This document shows positions 1 through 8,512 of a stretch of 64,000 nt of DNA, piece by piece. The notes beneath the pieces were generated by a model. It worked only from the letters and a program-made list of their open reading frames with translations, had not been told where the DNA came from and did no database searches. The first letter of the stretch is position 1. The number at the start of each line of letters is the position of its first letter. Position numbers and translations under genes: made by a program. The stretch is from Variimorphobacter saccharofermentans (GTDB lineage: Bacteria; Bacillota; Clostridia; Lachnospirales; Lachnospiraceae). The stretch covers positions 866,001-930,000 of the forward strand of contig NZ_JACEGA010000001.1 in assembly GCF_014174405.1 (NCBI RefSeq), in the 5' to 3' direction.

Positions 1-2
1 AT

Positions 3-208
3 CGATCTCTGTCCGCATGGATGTTACTTCTCAATTATGGCGATGTGATCAATGCCAACGGAGAAATCAATGAGGAGAATTTCGAAAGGTTCTTACAGAA
101 TATAAGCAAAATTGCCCAAAATATACAAGCAGCCGGGGACATTAAGCCTATGGTTATGAATTCTTCGCAAGGAATTTACGTTGGACATTGGGCTATGTTA
201 GTATTTGA
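3..208 (+). pseudogene. N-terminal fragment, probably of the HlyD-like gene
   Basis: This frame is open from the left window edge, with a first in-window ATG at 21, and stops at 228-230. Its last residues before about 206 (HWAMLVF) are hydrophobic. In the frame of the next gene, the bases from 209 read AAASVTVAQVTIANAKQD, which looks like the rest of a membrane anchor leading into a HlyD-type first strand. The two frames would join cleanly if two bases near 207-208 were removed or one added. I infer that this is the 5' part of the adaptor gene at 296, separated by a frameshift or sequencing error. The earlier residues (about 60) match nothing I recognise. Confidence 0.45.
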
Positions 209-295
209 GCAGCAGCTTCTGTTACGGTAGCTCAGGTAACCATTGCCAACGCGAAGCAGGACAGACTGCATTACGTTGTAAAAGGAATAGGAACA

Positions 296-2149
296 ATGAA
301 GTCAGCGGAGGAGGAGTTTCTTAGTGTATTGCCGGGATATCGTATTGAACGGGTTCGGGTTTCAACGGGAATGAAGGTAGAGAAGGATGAAGTTTTATTT
401 ACATACAGTATGGAGGATCTTCAAAAGCATCACTCAGTAATTAAGACTGAGATAGAGAAGTTGAAGCTTCAGATCAAGTATGCTGAGGTAAATGGTTCTT
501 CCATATACAGTTCGACAACAACAGCACCGCAGCTTTCCTATGAACAGGCTGAGGAAAATCTGAGAGTGGCAGAGCTGGCACTTAAGGAAGCAGAGGAGGA
601 CTACAAAGAGACAGCGAAAAAAACCAAAAGTGAATTATTAAAAGAGAAAAAGCAGGAATACAAGGAAGCTCAGAAGAAATATGAGGATTGTGAATATAAT
701 CATGCGAAATCGCTAACAGAATCCAGAAGAACTTTGGAGGATGCCAAAACGGAATATTCGAAAGCCAATCAACAGGTCGGAGAAATTACATTTTTGATTG
801 ATCAGTATCAGTCCTCTATCTTAAGCTCAAATGGATCAGGTGCTCAAAATGCAAAGGAATCAATGCTCAAATCCATATATGGAGGAGAAGCAGGATACAT
901 TAAGCATAAGAGCGAGGTATCCATAGCAGAACATAATGTGAGTAGGGCGTCGGACGATCTGAGTTTATTGGAGAAGGAAAGTAAGTTAATTCTCGAACAA
1001 TATAGTAATCCGGTTACTTCAGCATACAATGCATTGGAAAATGCAAAGGCAAGTTCAGATTTTGACGGTAGTTCACCCAATATACAGGCATTGTTGTTAG
1101 AGTACAACAATGCAGTATTGAATTATCAAGGAAAACAAAAGGAATTTGAGTCACAGATTAAGCAACAAAAAAGGAATCTGGAGGATGCGACGATAACAGC
1201 CAATGAATTGAAATGGAAGGATATTAGGCTGGATGAACTGTTATCAGCCTTTTATCTATCATTGAATACATCGGGATATGAAACTGCCAGGAGAAATCTA
1301 TATCAATTTCTTTTGGGTGATAATGCTGAGGCCATCGAGGATAATATAGCGACGAAAGGTTTAGCATTAAGCAGGGCAGAGGAAGATTATAATACGAAGC
1401 TTCAGGATAACGAGAGGGAGTTAAAGGACTTAACGGAAGAGATAGCGGAAATAGAGAAAATAATAGAGAGCATGGAGAACGGAACCTATGATTACGAAGA
1501 AGCCCTGGAAACGAAAAAGCAAACGATAAAAGCAGCAAATGAAGCGGTTCGTGTTGCCAGACAAAACGTTGCATCGCTTAAGGTACAGTACAATATTGCT
1601 ATACAAAACGATAAAGATGCAGTATTAACCAATAATTTGGCTGAACCCTCTGTCTATATTAATGGGTATCTTTATCAGAAGCTCTCGAAGCAGATTGTCA
1701 ATATACCGATATGGCTGTTCTCCTTCTGGTTACTATGGATATGTCTAAAGGTAGTATATTCCTATCGTAAATCATATCCATTGTTCCTTCTTAATGCCAG
1801 TGTGTTTCTTATCCTTGCTATCATCATATTGAAGTTTGTGAATTTTCGTATCTATATCCCCCGTGAAATAATTCCAAGTCGCTGGTCAGATTTTGATTTT
1901 TGGGGTATTCTGTGGAGCGATATAAAAGCATCGCTGGCAGAGAGGGAACAAATCATGCAGTACTATAAGGATGTACTGTTACGAAAGGAGTTTCATAAAG
2001 CTATTGTCGGTTCCCTACTGGCAGCAGGGCTGGAATTGTGTCTATTCATGAGACTGAGTGGATCAATAAAAAAGAAAATTATGGACAAATACGAAATAAT
2101 CATAAAAGGAATAGTACAAAGAAAGAACGACGATGATTTGAGGAGATAA
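296..2149 (+). CDS. HlyD/periplasmic-adaptor-like protein with C-terminal membrane segments
   Basis: This 617-residue protein starts inside a biotinyl-lipoyl-like half-motif (GYRIERVRVSTGMKVEKDEVLFTY cut short here: GMKVEKDEVLF), typical of membrane-fusion adaptors. Residues about 45-460 are highly charged Glu/Lys/Ala heptad-rich coiled coil. Hydrophobic segments follow at about 465-485, 490-515 and 572-590, which is unusual because classical HlyD proteins anchor only at the N-terminus. The conserved strand VTIANAKQDRLHYVV lies just upstream in the same frame but has no start codon, so ATG 296 is probably not the natural start (see the fragment at 3-208). It may be an export adaptor; no transporter partner is in the window. 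The next gene, 190 bp downstream, encodes a secreted InlB-repeat protein. Confidence 0.55.
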   Translation: MKSAEEEFLSVLPGYRIERVRVSTGMKVEKDEVLFTYSMEDLQKHHSVIKTEIEKLKLQIKYAEVNGSSIYSSTTTAPQLSYEQAEENLRVAELALKEAEEDYKETAKKTKSELLKEKKQEYKEAQKKYEDCEYNHAKSLTESRRTLEDAKTEYSKANQQVGEITFLIDQYQSSILSSNGSGAQNAKESMLKSIYGGEAGYIKHKSEVSIAEHNVSRASDDLSLLEKESKLILEQYSNPVTSAYNALENAKASSDFDGSSPNIQALLLEYNNAVLNYQGKQKEFESQIKQQKRNLEDATITANELKWKDIRLDELLSAFYLSLNTSGYETARRNLYQFLLGDNAEAIEDNIATKGLALSRAEEDYNTKLQDNERELKDLTEEIAEIEKIIESMENGTYDYEEALETKKQTIKAANEAVRVARQNVASLKVQYNIAIQNDKDAVLTNNLAEPSVYINGYLYQKLSKQIVNIPIWLFSFWLLWICLKVVYSYRKSYPLFLLNASVFLILAIIILKFVNFRIYIPREIIPSRWSDFDFWGILWSDIKASLAEREQIMQYYKDVLLRKEFHKAIVGSLLAAGLELCLFMRLSGSIKKKIMDKYEIIIKGIVQRKNDDDLRR

Positions 2150-2341
2150 TAGATTTGCAAACCTCGGCAATATGTGGTAAAATATGGGGAGGATATTAGG
2201 GAAATGAATCGGTAGATATAAATTATGAAATTATGTATCCGGAGGTTATATCGAGATAATATATATCGGTAATTTATGTAACAGTAAATGCTTCCTACAT
2301 AATGTCTGAAATCTGGATAAATGAATTGGAGGATACGAAGG

Positions 2342-3232
2342 ATGAAAATCAAATTATTAGGATTTATTTCTATTGGAATATTAATGTGCCTGTTTGCTTA
2401 TCCCCAAAAGAGCCTTGCTGCGGCTATTACAGAGCAAAATAACGGTAGTTCATCGGTGATAGTCACTTTGGATCCGGAGGGTGGTACGCTAAGTACCACA
2501 ACAATGAGTGTAACCTATGGCAGCAGTTATGGAACATTACCTACTCCGACGAGAGAGAACTATAACTTTCTCGGATGGTATACCTTCCGAAACGGTGGAA
2601 TGAAGATTACAGAAGCAAGTAAAGTTATTAAAAACAGTAATCATAAGCTCTATGCCAAATGGCAGGGAAAGGGCACTGCGATTACACTGGATGCACAAGG
2701 CGGTGAACTGGAGAAAAATACGGTTATTGTATATTATGGAAGTAAGTTTTATTATCAGCTTCCAAGGCCAACGAGAAAGAATTACACCTTTTTAGGATGG
2801 TATACAACTCCCGGGACTACGAATACCAATCCGAATGGTAATATAACCGAAGATACCGGTTCAGCGAATAACAATGATAATCGTTCAGGGAGTGGAAATA
2901 ATCAAGATAAGGCCACCGGAAGTAAGATAACGAAAAATAGTATCTTTGACGAGAAATCCGGCAAGACACTCTATGCTAGATGGGAAGAGAAGAAGATTAA
3001 ATTAATTCTGTTTGGGTTTAACGAGGAGCATTATGAGCTTGAGGTCACCAGTGGTAAACCATGTGGAGCACTTCCTTCACCGACTAGAACCGGATATAAA
3101 TTTGGAGGTTGGTATCGATACAATGATTATTCGGATCCTGATGCAAAGGCCGTTACAAAGGATACGGTACTTAGCGGGATAGATCAGTTGAAGCTATTTG
3201 CACGTTGGTATCCGACCCAGAGTGAACGGTAA
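2342..3232 (+). CDS. Secreted InlB B-repeat (Flg_new) protein
   Basis: The start is ATG 2342, behind GGAGG at about 2327-2331; the longer reading from 2321 would put that ribosome site inside the gene. The 296-residue product has a signal peptide (MKIKLLGFISIGILMCLFAY, cut near AAA). Three repeats with the FLGWYT or FGGWYR core and a closing LYAKW/LYARW/LFARW motif occupy about residues 42-100, 110-220 and 225-290. They match the Listeria-Bacteroides (InlB B) repeat. A low-complexity Asn/Gly/Ser insert splits the second repeat. There is no sortase signal or membrane anchor. A surface or secreted binding role is inferred from the repeat type. Confidence 0.8.
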   Translation: MKIKLLGFISIGILMCLFAYPQKSLAAAITEQNNGSSSVIVTLDPEGGTLSTTTMSVTYGSSYGTLPTPTRENYNFLGWYTFRNGGMKITEASKVIKNSNHKLYAKWQGKGTAITLDAQGGELEKNTVIVYYGSKFYYQLPRPTRKNYTFLGWYTTPGTTNTNPNGNITEDTGSANNNDNRSGSGNNQDKATGSKITKNSIFDEKSGKTLYARWEEKKIKLILFGFNEEHYELEVTSGKPCGALPSPTRTGYKFGGWYRYNDYSDPDAKAVTKDTVLSGIDQLKLFARWYPTQSER

Positions 3233-3371
3233 CTGGAATGTTGCGCTCATAAACAATACAGAAATAAATATGAGCTTGAAATTTATTTAAACCTGTATAT
3301 AATGATTTATAGTATGAATTTATTGTTACATCCTATGTTAAAATATTCATAGGTTAAAGGAAAGGAACTTT

Positions 3372-3467
3372 ATGAAATCCATTAAGGCGTTAGATCGAAA
3401 ACTTAACTCCGTGCAAAGACCACAAAACAATAGTCGGCGATGCTTTGCTCGGAGGTTAAACCATTAA
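3372..3467 (+). CDS. Possible 31-residue ORF over a long hairpin
   Basis: ATG 3372 follows a purine-rich stretch (AAAGGAAAGGAAC) and opens a 31-codon frame ending at 3467. The product is basic (it ends RRCFARRLNH) and I recognise no family. The same bases form a strong inverted repeat at 3403-3463, so the stretch may act as RNA rather than protein. Codon evidence alone is too short to decide. Confidence 0.2.
   Translation: MKSIKALDRKLNSVQRPQNNSRRCFARRLNH
3403..3463 (+). ncRNA. Structured RNA candidate (15-bp stem)
   Basis: TTAACTCCGTGCAAAG (3403-3418) pairs with CTTTGCTCGGAGGTTAA (3447-3463), with one bulge and one mismatch. The loop itself contains a GAC/GTC pairing. It lies in the 518-bp gap between the InlB-repeat gene and the CD3324-like gene, with a terminator at 3660-3687 further downstream. 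I do not recognise the class. The rest of the gap (3233-3400 and 3470-3655) is AT-rich with no gene that I can see. Confidence 0.35.
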
Positions 3468-3659
3468 GTAGCTGATGTTAATACAAGGGAATAAATCTCA
3501 AGAGTATAAATATAGCGTTAATTATGGCGTTGCTATGAGTATTATTATTCATAGTAGGACGTTTATTAGTGTGTTGTTTATACTGATATGAGATCTATTT
3601 ATGTTGTCTTAACATTGGAGCTAAATTTGGTTTGACTGGATGATATTATAAATCTATCT

Positions 3660-3687
3660 GTAGCAGGGTTTGCCTTGCTACTTTTTT
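3660..3687 (+). terminator. Intrinsic terminator before the CD3324-like gene
   Basis: GTAGCAGGG and CCTTGCTAC pair over nine positions (one G-U) around a TTTG loop and are followed by six T. It lies 63 bp upstream of the next gene, so it either ends a transcript from the structured region or acts as an attenuator. Confidence 0.7.
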
Positions 3688-3750
3688 AATGCAAATATAT
3701 ACAGTGGTCTTTGCTTCATCTAACTATTAACTATTAGAGGAGCTAAGAAA

Positions 3751-4041
3751 ATGAAATATATTAATGCACAGAACATATTACCAGAGGAACTAATACAACA
3801 TATTCAGGAATATATCCACGGAGATTATATATATATCCCACGGAAAATCGGAGAACAGAAAAAGTGGGGAGAGAATAGCGGTGCAAAATACGAACTGACA
3901 ATAAGAAACCGGGAAATATATCAAAAATACATGGAAGGAAGTACGGTAACTGCATTATCCGAGCAGTATTATCTATCCGAACAGAGTATACGAAGAATCG
4001 TCCATGAGGAAAAATCAAAAACGAAACAGAAACGTTCTTAG
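3751..4041 (+). CDS. CD3324-family, Mor-like HTH protein
   Basis: This is a 96-residue protein. The N-terminus (INAQNILPEELIQHIQEYI, then GDYIYIPRK) and the C-terminal helix-turn-helix (residues about 58-88, SGSTVTALSEQY-like segment then SEQSIRRIVHEEK) match the clostridial CD3324 family, related to the Mor transcription activators of phage Mu. It has a good ribosome site (AGAGGAG) seven bases before ATG. It probably binds DNA; the target is unknown. It is a single gene, 70 bp from the following zinc-ribbon gene. Family recognition is from memory of the motif. Confidence 0.7.
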   Translation: MKYINAQNILPEELIQHIQEYIHGDYIYIPRKIGEQKKWGENSGAKYELTIRNREIYQKYMEGSTVTALSEQYYLSEQSIRRIVHEEKSKTKQKRS

Positions 4042-4110
4042 GATAGAAGTTTTAATATCCATCCTGTATATTAGTTAATACGAAGAATTCATAAGAGGGG
4101 GGAAAGCTAT

Positions 4111-4299
4111 ATGGCTACAAAACCACACAGAGGAAAGACTTTATTAAAGTTACCTTCTCGCGGTCGTGGAACATGTCCGGTATGTAAGACAACAAGAATA
4201 AAAGTATTGTATGATTTGATTGCCGAGGATGGAAGTAAAACAACCGTATGCAAAAGATGCCAGCATAAAAAGCTGGAAACTGTTGCAAATCTGAAATAG
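4111..4299 (+). CDS. Small two-CxxC zinc-ribbon protein
   Basis: This 62-residue basic protein has CPVC (residues 22-25) and CKRC (48-51), separated by 22 residues, forming a likely zinc ribbon like those of small ribosomal or RNA-associated proteins. The first 20 residues are rich in Arg/Lys. The ribosome site is the G run in GAGGGGGGAAAG. A strong terminator follows at 4357. I do not recognise a named family; a nucleic-acid-binding role is inferred only from charge and zinc ribbon. Confidence 0.65.
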   Translation: MATKPHRGKTLLKLPSRGRGTCPVCKTTRIKVLYDLIAEDGSKTTVCKRCQHKKLETVANLK

Positions 4300-4356
4300 A
4301 GCGAGAAGGTCACAGATAGAAATAAAGTGAATCAATAAAAGTGAATAAAGTTAATG

Positions 4357-4390
4357 AAAAAAGCGAGCTCATTGTTGAGCTCGCTTTTTT
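4357..4390. terminator. Bidirectional terminator
   Basis: GCGAGCTCA and TGAGCTCGC form a perfect 9-bp stem with a TTGT loop. It is extended by six A on the left and six T on the right, so it can end both the zinc-ribbon gene (plus) and the lipoprotein gene (minus). Confidence 0.9.
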
Positions 4391-4412
4391 CATAGGCATG
4401 ATATTTAATGCA

Positions 4413-5027
4413 TTATTCCAGTGTGGTGATACCACTTACAAATTCATCAATTACTGCTGCCTGATCAGGAGTATAAGACATAATCATAACAACCATGTGC
4501 TTACCCTGTTTGTAGCAATAGAAATCCTGGCTGTATACACCGTCATAGGCTGACATTTTTGCAACGGTAAAGGTCTTTCCTGCGATATCCTTTGTTACGG
4601 TTTCTAATAACTCATAATCCTCAGAAGGTAACATTTCCATAGCGGAATCTAAATACTCCTGTTCGCTCATTTTGGTACCACCGATGGACATAGCAAGATT
4701 TTCATAAATAAGTTGAACATTGCTAAAGGTTTCATTTTCAGTAATCATAAAACCATATACAGTTTTTAACTCAGCAATCTTGTCTAAAAGCTCCTGGCCA
4801 GCATCATCTGAATCTGTGCTGATTTCATTTAACTGTGCGATTTCTTCATCAGTAGAAATTGTCCAATTGTCAGAAACAGGGAACTTCATATTAAGCCAGG
4901 TATTCTCAAATGTAGTTCCGTTCCAAGCACCTACGGCAAATCCATCATCTCTGCCACCGCTGCATCCGGTTAAAACAAGTGATAAAACTAACAATAAAGT
5001 TACAATGATTTTCTTTTGCATTTTCAT
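4413..5027 (-). CDS. Putative lipoprotein, 204 residues
   Basis: The lipobox LVLTGC (Cys22) follows a Lys-rich hydrophobic signal (MKMQKKIIVTLLLVLSL). The mature part begins GRDDGFAVGAWNG and continues with a mixed alpha/beta domain (motifs NTWLNMKFPVSDNW and QDFYCYKQGKHMVVMIMSY) of the kind found in uncharacterised firmicute lipoproteins. GGGAG lies eight bases before ATG 5027. It is monocistronic and transcribed toward the shared terminator at 4357. It is likely anchored on the outer face of the membrane; no function is assigned. Confidence 0.75.
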   Translation of the reverse strand: MKMQKKIIVTLLLVLSLVLTGCSGGRDDGFAVGAWNGTTFENTWLNMKFPVSDNWTISTDEEIAQLNEISTDSDDAGQELLDKIAELKTVYGFMITENETFSNVQLIYENLAMSIGGTKMSEQEYLDSAMEMLPSEDYELLETVTKDIAGKTFTVAKMSAYDGVYSQDFYCYKQGKHMVVMIMSYTPDQAAVIDEFVSGITTLE

Positions 5028-5284
5028 AAATCTACTCCCTCTTTTTATTATAATACTTTTGTATTCTAACTGTTTACCAAATAAATGGAAAGTAGGGAAA
5101 AAGTACTATATTTGGAAGTGTTTTGTCGAATTTTGTATAATGAGATAATATTAGGTATGTTTTAGATCATAAGCTGAAGGAGCAAATTAAAGAGCTGCTA
5201 GAAGGTAGTGAAATGAATAGAGTAGGAAATTGACAGATAAATGACATATTTTATAAAAAAATGTAGTAAAAAAGTAAAAATTGA

Positions 5285-5312
5285 TTGATTTTAACAATAA
5301 TAATGGTATAAT
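5285..5312 (+). promoter_or_regulatory. Candidate promoter of the riboswitch transcript
   Basis: TTGATT (5285-5290) and TATAAT (5307-5312) are 16 bp apart. They lie about 35 bp upstream of the c-di-GMP riboswitch, which is suitable for a sigma-A transcript starting near 5320. Confidence 0.5.
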
Positions 5313-5345
5313 TTAATAAATATGTAATATACAGCATATTCTTTT

Positions 5346-5433
5346 TAAAGGCAAACTTATCGAAAGGTAAGGGCGCAAAGCCATGGATCTAAAGGAAACC
5401 ATTTCCCATGACCGCCAGGCTGCTAAGTTTTAT
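5346..5433 (+). promoter_or_regulatory. c-di-GMP-I (GEMM) riboswitch
   Basis: The conserved GEMM core is present. GGCAAAC (5350-5356) leads into a stem CTTATC/GGTAAG closed by a GAAA tetraloop, followed by GCGCAAAGCC (5374-5383), a CATGG/CCATG arm, and the closing CCGCCAGGCTGC (about 5412-5423). Downstream, AAGTTTTATGTAATAG (about 5426-5441) can pair with CTATTATTTTAAACTT (5465-5480), just before the AGGAGG of the next gene, so the switch may act on that hairpin. It controls the KAS III-like gene at 5494 and probably the chemoreceptor-like gene after it. Confidence 0.9.
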
Positions 5434-5493
5434 GTAATAGGTGAATTGGTGAGTACCCAAGTCTCTATTATTTTAAACTTATAAGGAGGAAAT

Positions 5494-6498
5494 ATGTATC
5501 AGAATGTACACATCTTAGGGGTTGGATCTTATCACCCCAAACGAAAGTCTGACAACCGCCAAGTGATTGATCATTTCAAAAAATACAAGGTGGATGAACA
5601 TGCCGCGCAGCTGTTTAGAAAGCTGGGAAGAGAAACCAGAACCTTAGCAACAGAAGATGAAACCAGCTTATCTATGGCTGTGGAAGCGGCTAAAAATGCT
5701 CTAAGTAATTCTAATTTAATTCCAGAAGATATTGATATGATTATTTCCGTTTCAGATACTCCGGAATACCTATCACCATGCTGTGCGCTATTAATCAAGA
5801 ACCAAATTCAAGCCACCAATGCACATGCGATTTTTGATATGAACGCAAATTGTGTCGGTATGCTGACAGCCATGGATACAGCTGCTAGATATCTTAAAAC
5901 AGATGAGAAGTATAAACGGGTACTGGTAGTAGGAAGTCTCTTAATAAGTCCACAAGCAAGAGAGGATGATATGGTTGCATACGGCTGCACTGGGGATGGA
6001 GCCGCTGCTATCATACTTGAAAAAAGATTGGAGTCGGAAGAGAGAGGATTACTGGGTTCAAGAATGTATACGGATGATCAGTATTATTGGTCAATTACAA
6101 TGCCTGCATGTGGTTTCTCAAAGATTGCGGACGAAAAAATCGAAGGTGATAATAAGAAAATGCTTTGGAAGCCCTTCGATTTTAGCTTTTTGTCAGAGAA
6201 ATGGTCGGAGCTTATAAAAAAATTGCTAGCGGATCGTAAATATAAGCCCGAGGATGCCACTCATTATTTTATGTCACAGTTCTCCTATACGGATATTGTA
6301 CTTACTATGAAACGATTGGGAAGTGATATGGAAAAGGTTACTTATATTGGAGACAAATATGGATATACAGGCTGTACTAGTCCGGTCATGGCTTTGGAGG
6401 AAAGATTAAGATTAAAGCGGTTCAATAAGAATGAGCTATCCATATTCTGTTCGGTCGCTTCAGGGTATTCAATGACCGCCTTACTATATAAATGGTAG
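5494..6498 (+). CDS. Divergent KAS III (FabH-like) thiolase-fold protein
   Basis: This 334-residue protein has the FabH length and fold signatures: LGVGSYHP near the start, the nucleophile Cys120 in NANCVGM, and GDGAAAIIL at about 168-175. The catalytic His and Asn of FabH are not apparent. The HQAN site reads SQFS (261-264) and the GNTSAAS site reads GYTGCTS (290-296). It may condense or transfer an acyl group by another mechanism or have lost activity. AGGAGG precedes ATG by four to five bases. It is the first gene after the c-di-GMP riboswitch and is followed 24 bp later by a chemoreceptor-like gene, so both probably respond to c-di-GMP. Confidence 0.8.
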   Translation: MYQNVHILGVGSYHPKRKSDNRQVIDHFKKYKVDEHAAQLFRKLGRETRTLATEDETSLSMAVEAAKNALSNSNLIPEDIDMIISVSDTPEYLSPCCALLIKNQIQATNAHAIFDMNANCVGMLTAMDTAARYLKTDEKYKRVLVVGSLLISPQAREDDMVAYGCTGDGAAAIILEKRLESEERGLLGSRMYTDDQYYWSITMPACGFSKIADEKIEGDNKKMLWKPFDFSFLSEKWSELIKKLLADRKYKPEDATHYFMSQFSYTDIVLTMKRLGSDMEKVTYIGDKYGYTGCTSPVMALEERLRLKRFNKNELSIFCSVASGYSMTALLYKW

Positions 6499-6522
6499 AT
6501 ACAATAGAGAAGGAGATAAATT

Positions 6523-8061
6523 ATGAACGAAAGAAGCACAATTACAAAATATCAATTTGGCACACTTAAATTTGTACTTATTATCTATTCCATAAGTGCA
6601 ATCTTAGCAGGAACACTGTTTTTATTTCTTAAAAGAATGGGGCTATTAGGAGAGGTTAAATGGACAGCATTATTTGTGTTAGCCATTCTTATGGTAGTAG
6701 AAATCGTTACCTTCAAGGTTATGTATACGAAAACTGTTAAGAATAGTGATCACATAACATCAACCTTTCAAATACTTAAAATAATCATATTAATATTTTC
6801 CTATGTGAATTATGTCTATATGGGTCTTATGATTCCTTCAAAAGAGCTTTGGGCATGTGTTTTCTATTTTATTATTTTGGGAGCTTTATTCCTTGATAAT
6901 AGATTGAATATTGCATTTGTGGTATTGGGAATACTATCAAACATAATCCTGTTTGTTCTCAATCCAACCACGTTACCGGATGAGAAGTATATAGTAAGAG
7001 AACTGATATTACGATTTGTAGTAATAAGCTTAATATCATTTGGTATTTCAGCATTTACCTTCTTCTCATCTAAAATATTAAAAAAAATAGAAGCAAACGA
7101 AGTTCAAATCAAAAAGCATTATGAGAATAATGAAAAAATGATTAAGAATGTGGCACAAATAGCGCAAAACTTACTGTCTTCTAGTGAAAACCTGTCGGAG
7201 ATCGCTATGGAGGAAAGTGTTTCTATGGAGAGGATTGCTAATACCAGCCAGGATGCATCCAAGGATGCAGATACCATGTTACATTATATTGAAGATAATA
7301 ACAAAAGTCTTGGTATGCTGCTCAGATCCAATAAATCCGTCCTGAAAAAGGTGAAGGATACCGAGGATAAATCCACTAAGCTGATTGACATATCAAATCA
7401 AAATGAAGAAGCACTTAGTGAGACATTGTCAATTATTACTGACATTAAAAACGACATAGAAAATACGTTAGAAGCAACCCATGTGTTGGAAGAACAATCG
7501 AACCGGATGGATGAGATATTTGATATCATTCTCCAGATTTCAATCCAGACGAATTTACTTTCCCTTAATGCGTCAATTGAAGCTTCAAGAGCAGGTATTC
7601 AAGGAAGGGGCTTTGCAGTGGTAGCAAAGGAAATCAGAAAGCTTGCAGACAGCACCCGTGTATCGTTAAATGATGTGGCTACGATTACGCAGGACTTTAA
7701 AGAAAGGGTGCTTTCGGTTAAGGGACTGATGACGGAGAATGCAGAAAAGGTGAACCACGGTAACGAAATTCTAAGTAATACTGTGCAAAATATTACGGAT
7801 ATGATCGTAGATCTCAAGAAATCAGTGAATAACATCAATGAAATCAGTAATCTTACTAGTTCCATGCTGTAGGGAACTCAGAACACAGTGGAATTAAACA
7901 GCAAAATAACGGAGACGACAAATAAAACCATAGACAGTTTTCATATAGTATTTAATTCCATTAGTGAAAATCTGGCTACCAGTGAGGAACTGGCTAGCAG
8001 TGCCGAAACACTGAAGAGTATTGCAGAAGATATGTATAAGCTGATCTCCGATGAGTCATAA
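6523..8061 (+). pseudogene. Multi-pass methyl-accepting chemotaxis-like protein with in-frame TAG
   Basis: About six hydrophobic segments span residues 15-185, then comes a cytoplasmic coiled coil with the MCP hairpin tip ([28 protein letters not shown]) at about 345-385. The frame meets TAG at 7870-7872 but continues openly for 62 more codons to TAA 8059-8061. Those codons have heptad-rich sequence (GTQNTVELNSKI and SEELASSAETLKSIAEDM) that forms the expected returning helix of the signalling bundle. TAG most simply came from CAG (Gln). The short product would be 449 residues; full length would be 512. AAGGAGA precedes the ATG. It sits 24 bp after the KAS III-like gene, probably in the same c-di-GMP-controlled transcript. 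Confidence 0.8.
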
Positions 8062-8166
8062 GACAATTATGGATGCTGTCTGATACGCTTATCTGATTAA
8101 GTTCTGGTATAAGTTCTGTCTATTCTGCCATACTGGTAATGTAATGAATTACTAGGAGGGAATAGA

Positions 8167-8331
8167 ATGACGGATGATAATAAGATGAGGAGTACCAAAA
8201 ATCATAAGAAGGAGGATGGAACCTTCCATTCCAAACATATTAAACATGACCCTCAGGCAGAAAGTGCCCGGGCCGTATTTGGATTAAAGGAGGACAATCC
8301 AAAGAACAAAAGTAGTCATAGTAGCAGATGA
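8167..8331 (+). CDS. Small basic HDPQAESAR-motif protein, 54 residues
   Basis: A perfect AGGAGGG (8154-8160) lies six bases before ATG 8167. The product is Lys/His-rich with a central KHIKHDPQAESARAVFGLKE segment and a Ser-rich tail. I recall this HDPQ-ESAR-FG motif from small conserved clostridial proteins (the CPC_1213-type family), but I cannot check it here. A terminator follows 28 bp later, giving a compact single-gene unit. No function is known to me. Confidence 0.65.
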   Translation: MTDDNKMRSTKNHKKEDGTFHSKHIKHDPQAESARAVFGLKEDNPKNKSSHSSR

Positions 8332-8358
8332 TGAAATTACAAAAAGTGGATATACTGA

Positions 8359-8402
8359 GGATGCTTCACAACATATTATCTGACTGTGAAGCATCCTTTT
8401 TT
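8359..8402 (+). terminator. Intrinsic terminator
   Basis: GGATGCTTCACA (8359-8370) and TGTGAAGCATCC (8385-8396) form a perfect 12-bp stem with a 14-base loop, followed by TTTTTT. It ends the small gene at 8167. Confidence 0.9.
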
Positions 8403-8512
8403 CGGGGAGGGAAATGAAAGACCCACTTGCCAATTTCAGTATGGCATGATAAAATATATTTTGATAATCAAAGTATTTAACATTTGGTATAATGAGTGGA
8501 AAGAGGGAAAAC

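Noticed and set aside
844..2352. Open frames on the minus strand across the HlyD-like gene
   Set aside because: They lie inside a long coiled-coil gene with consistent codon use on the plus strand, lack ribosome sites and show no domain.
4720..5148. 142-codon plus-strand frame over the lipoprotein gene
   Set aside because: It is the complement of a well-supported lipoprotein with lipobox and ribosome site.
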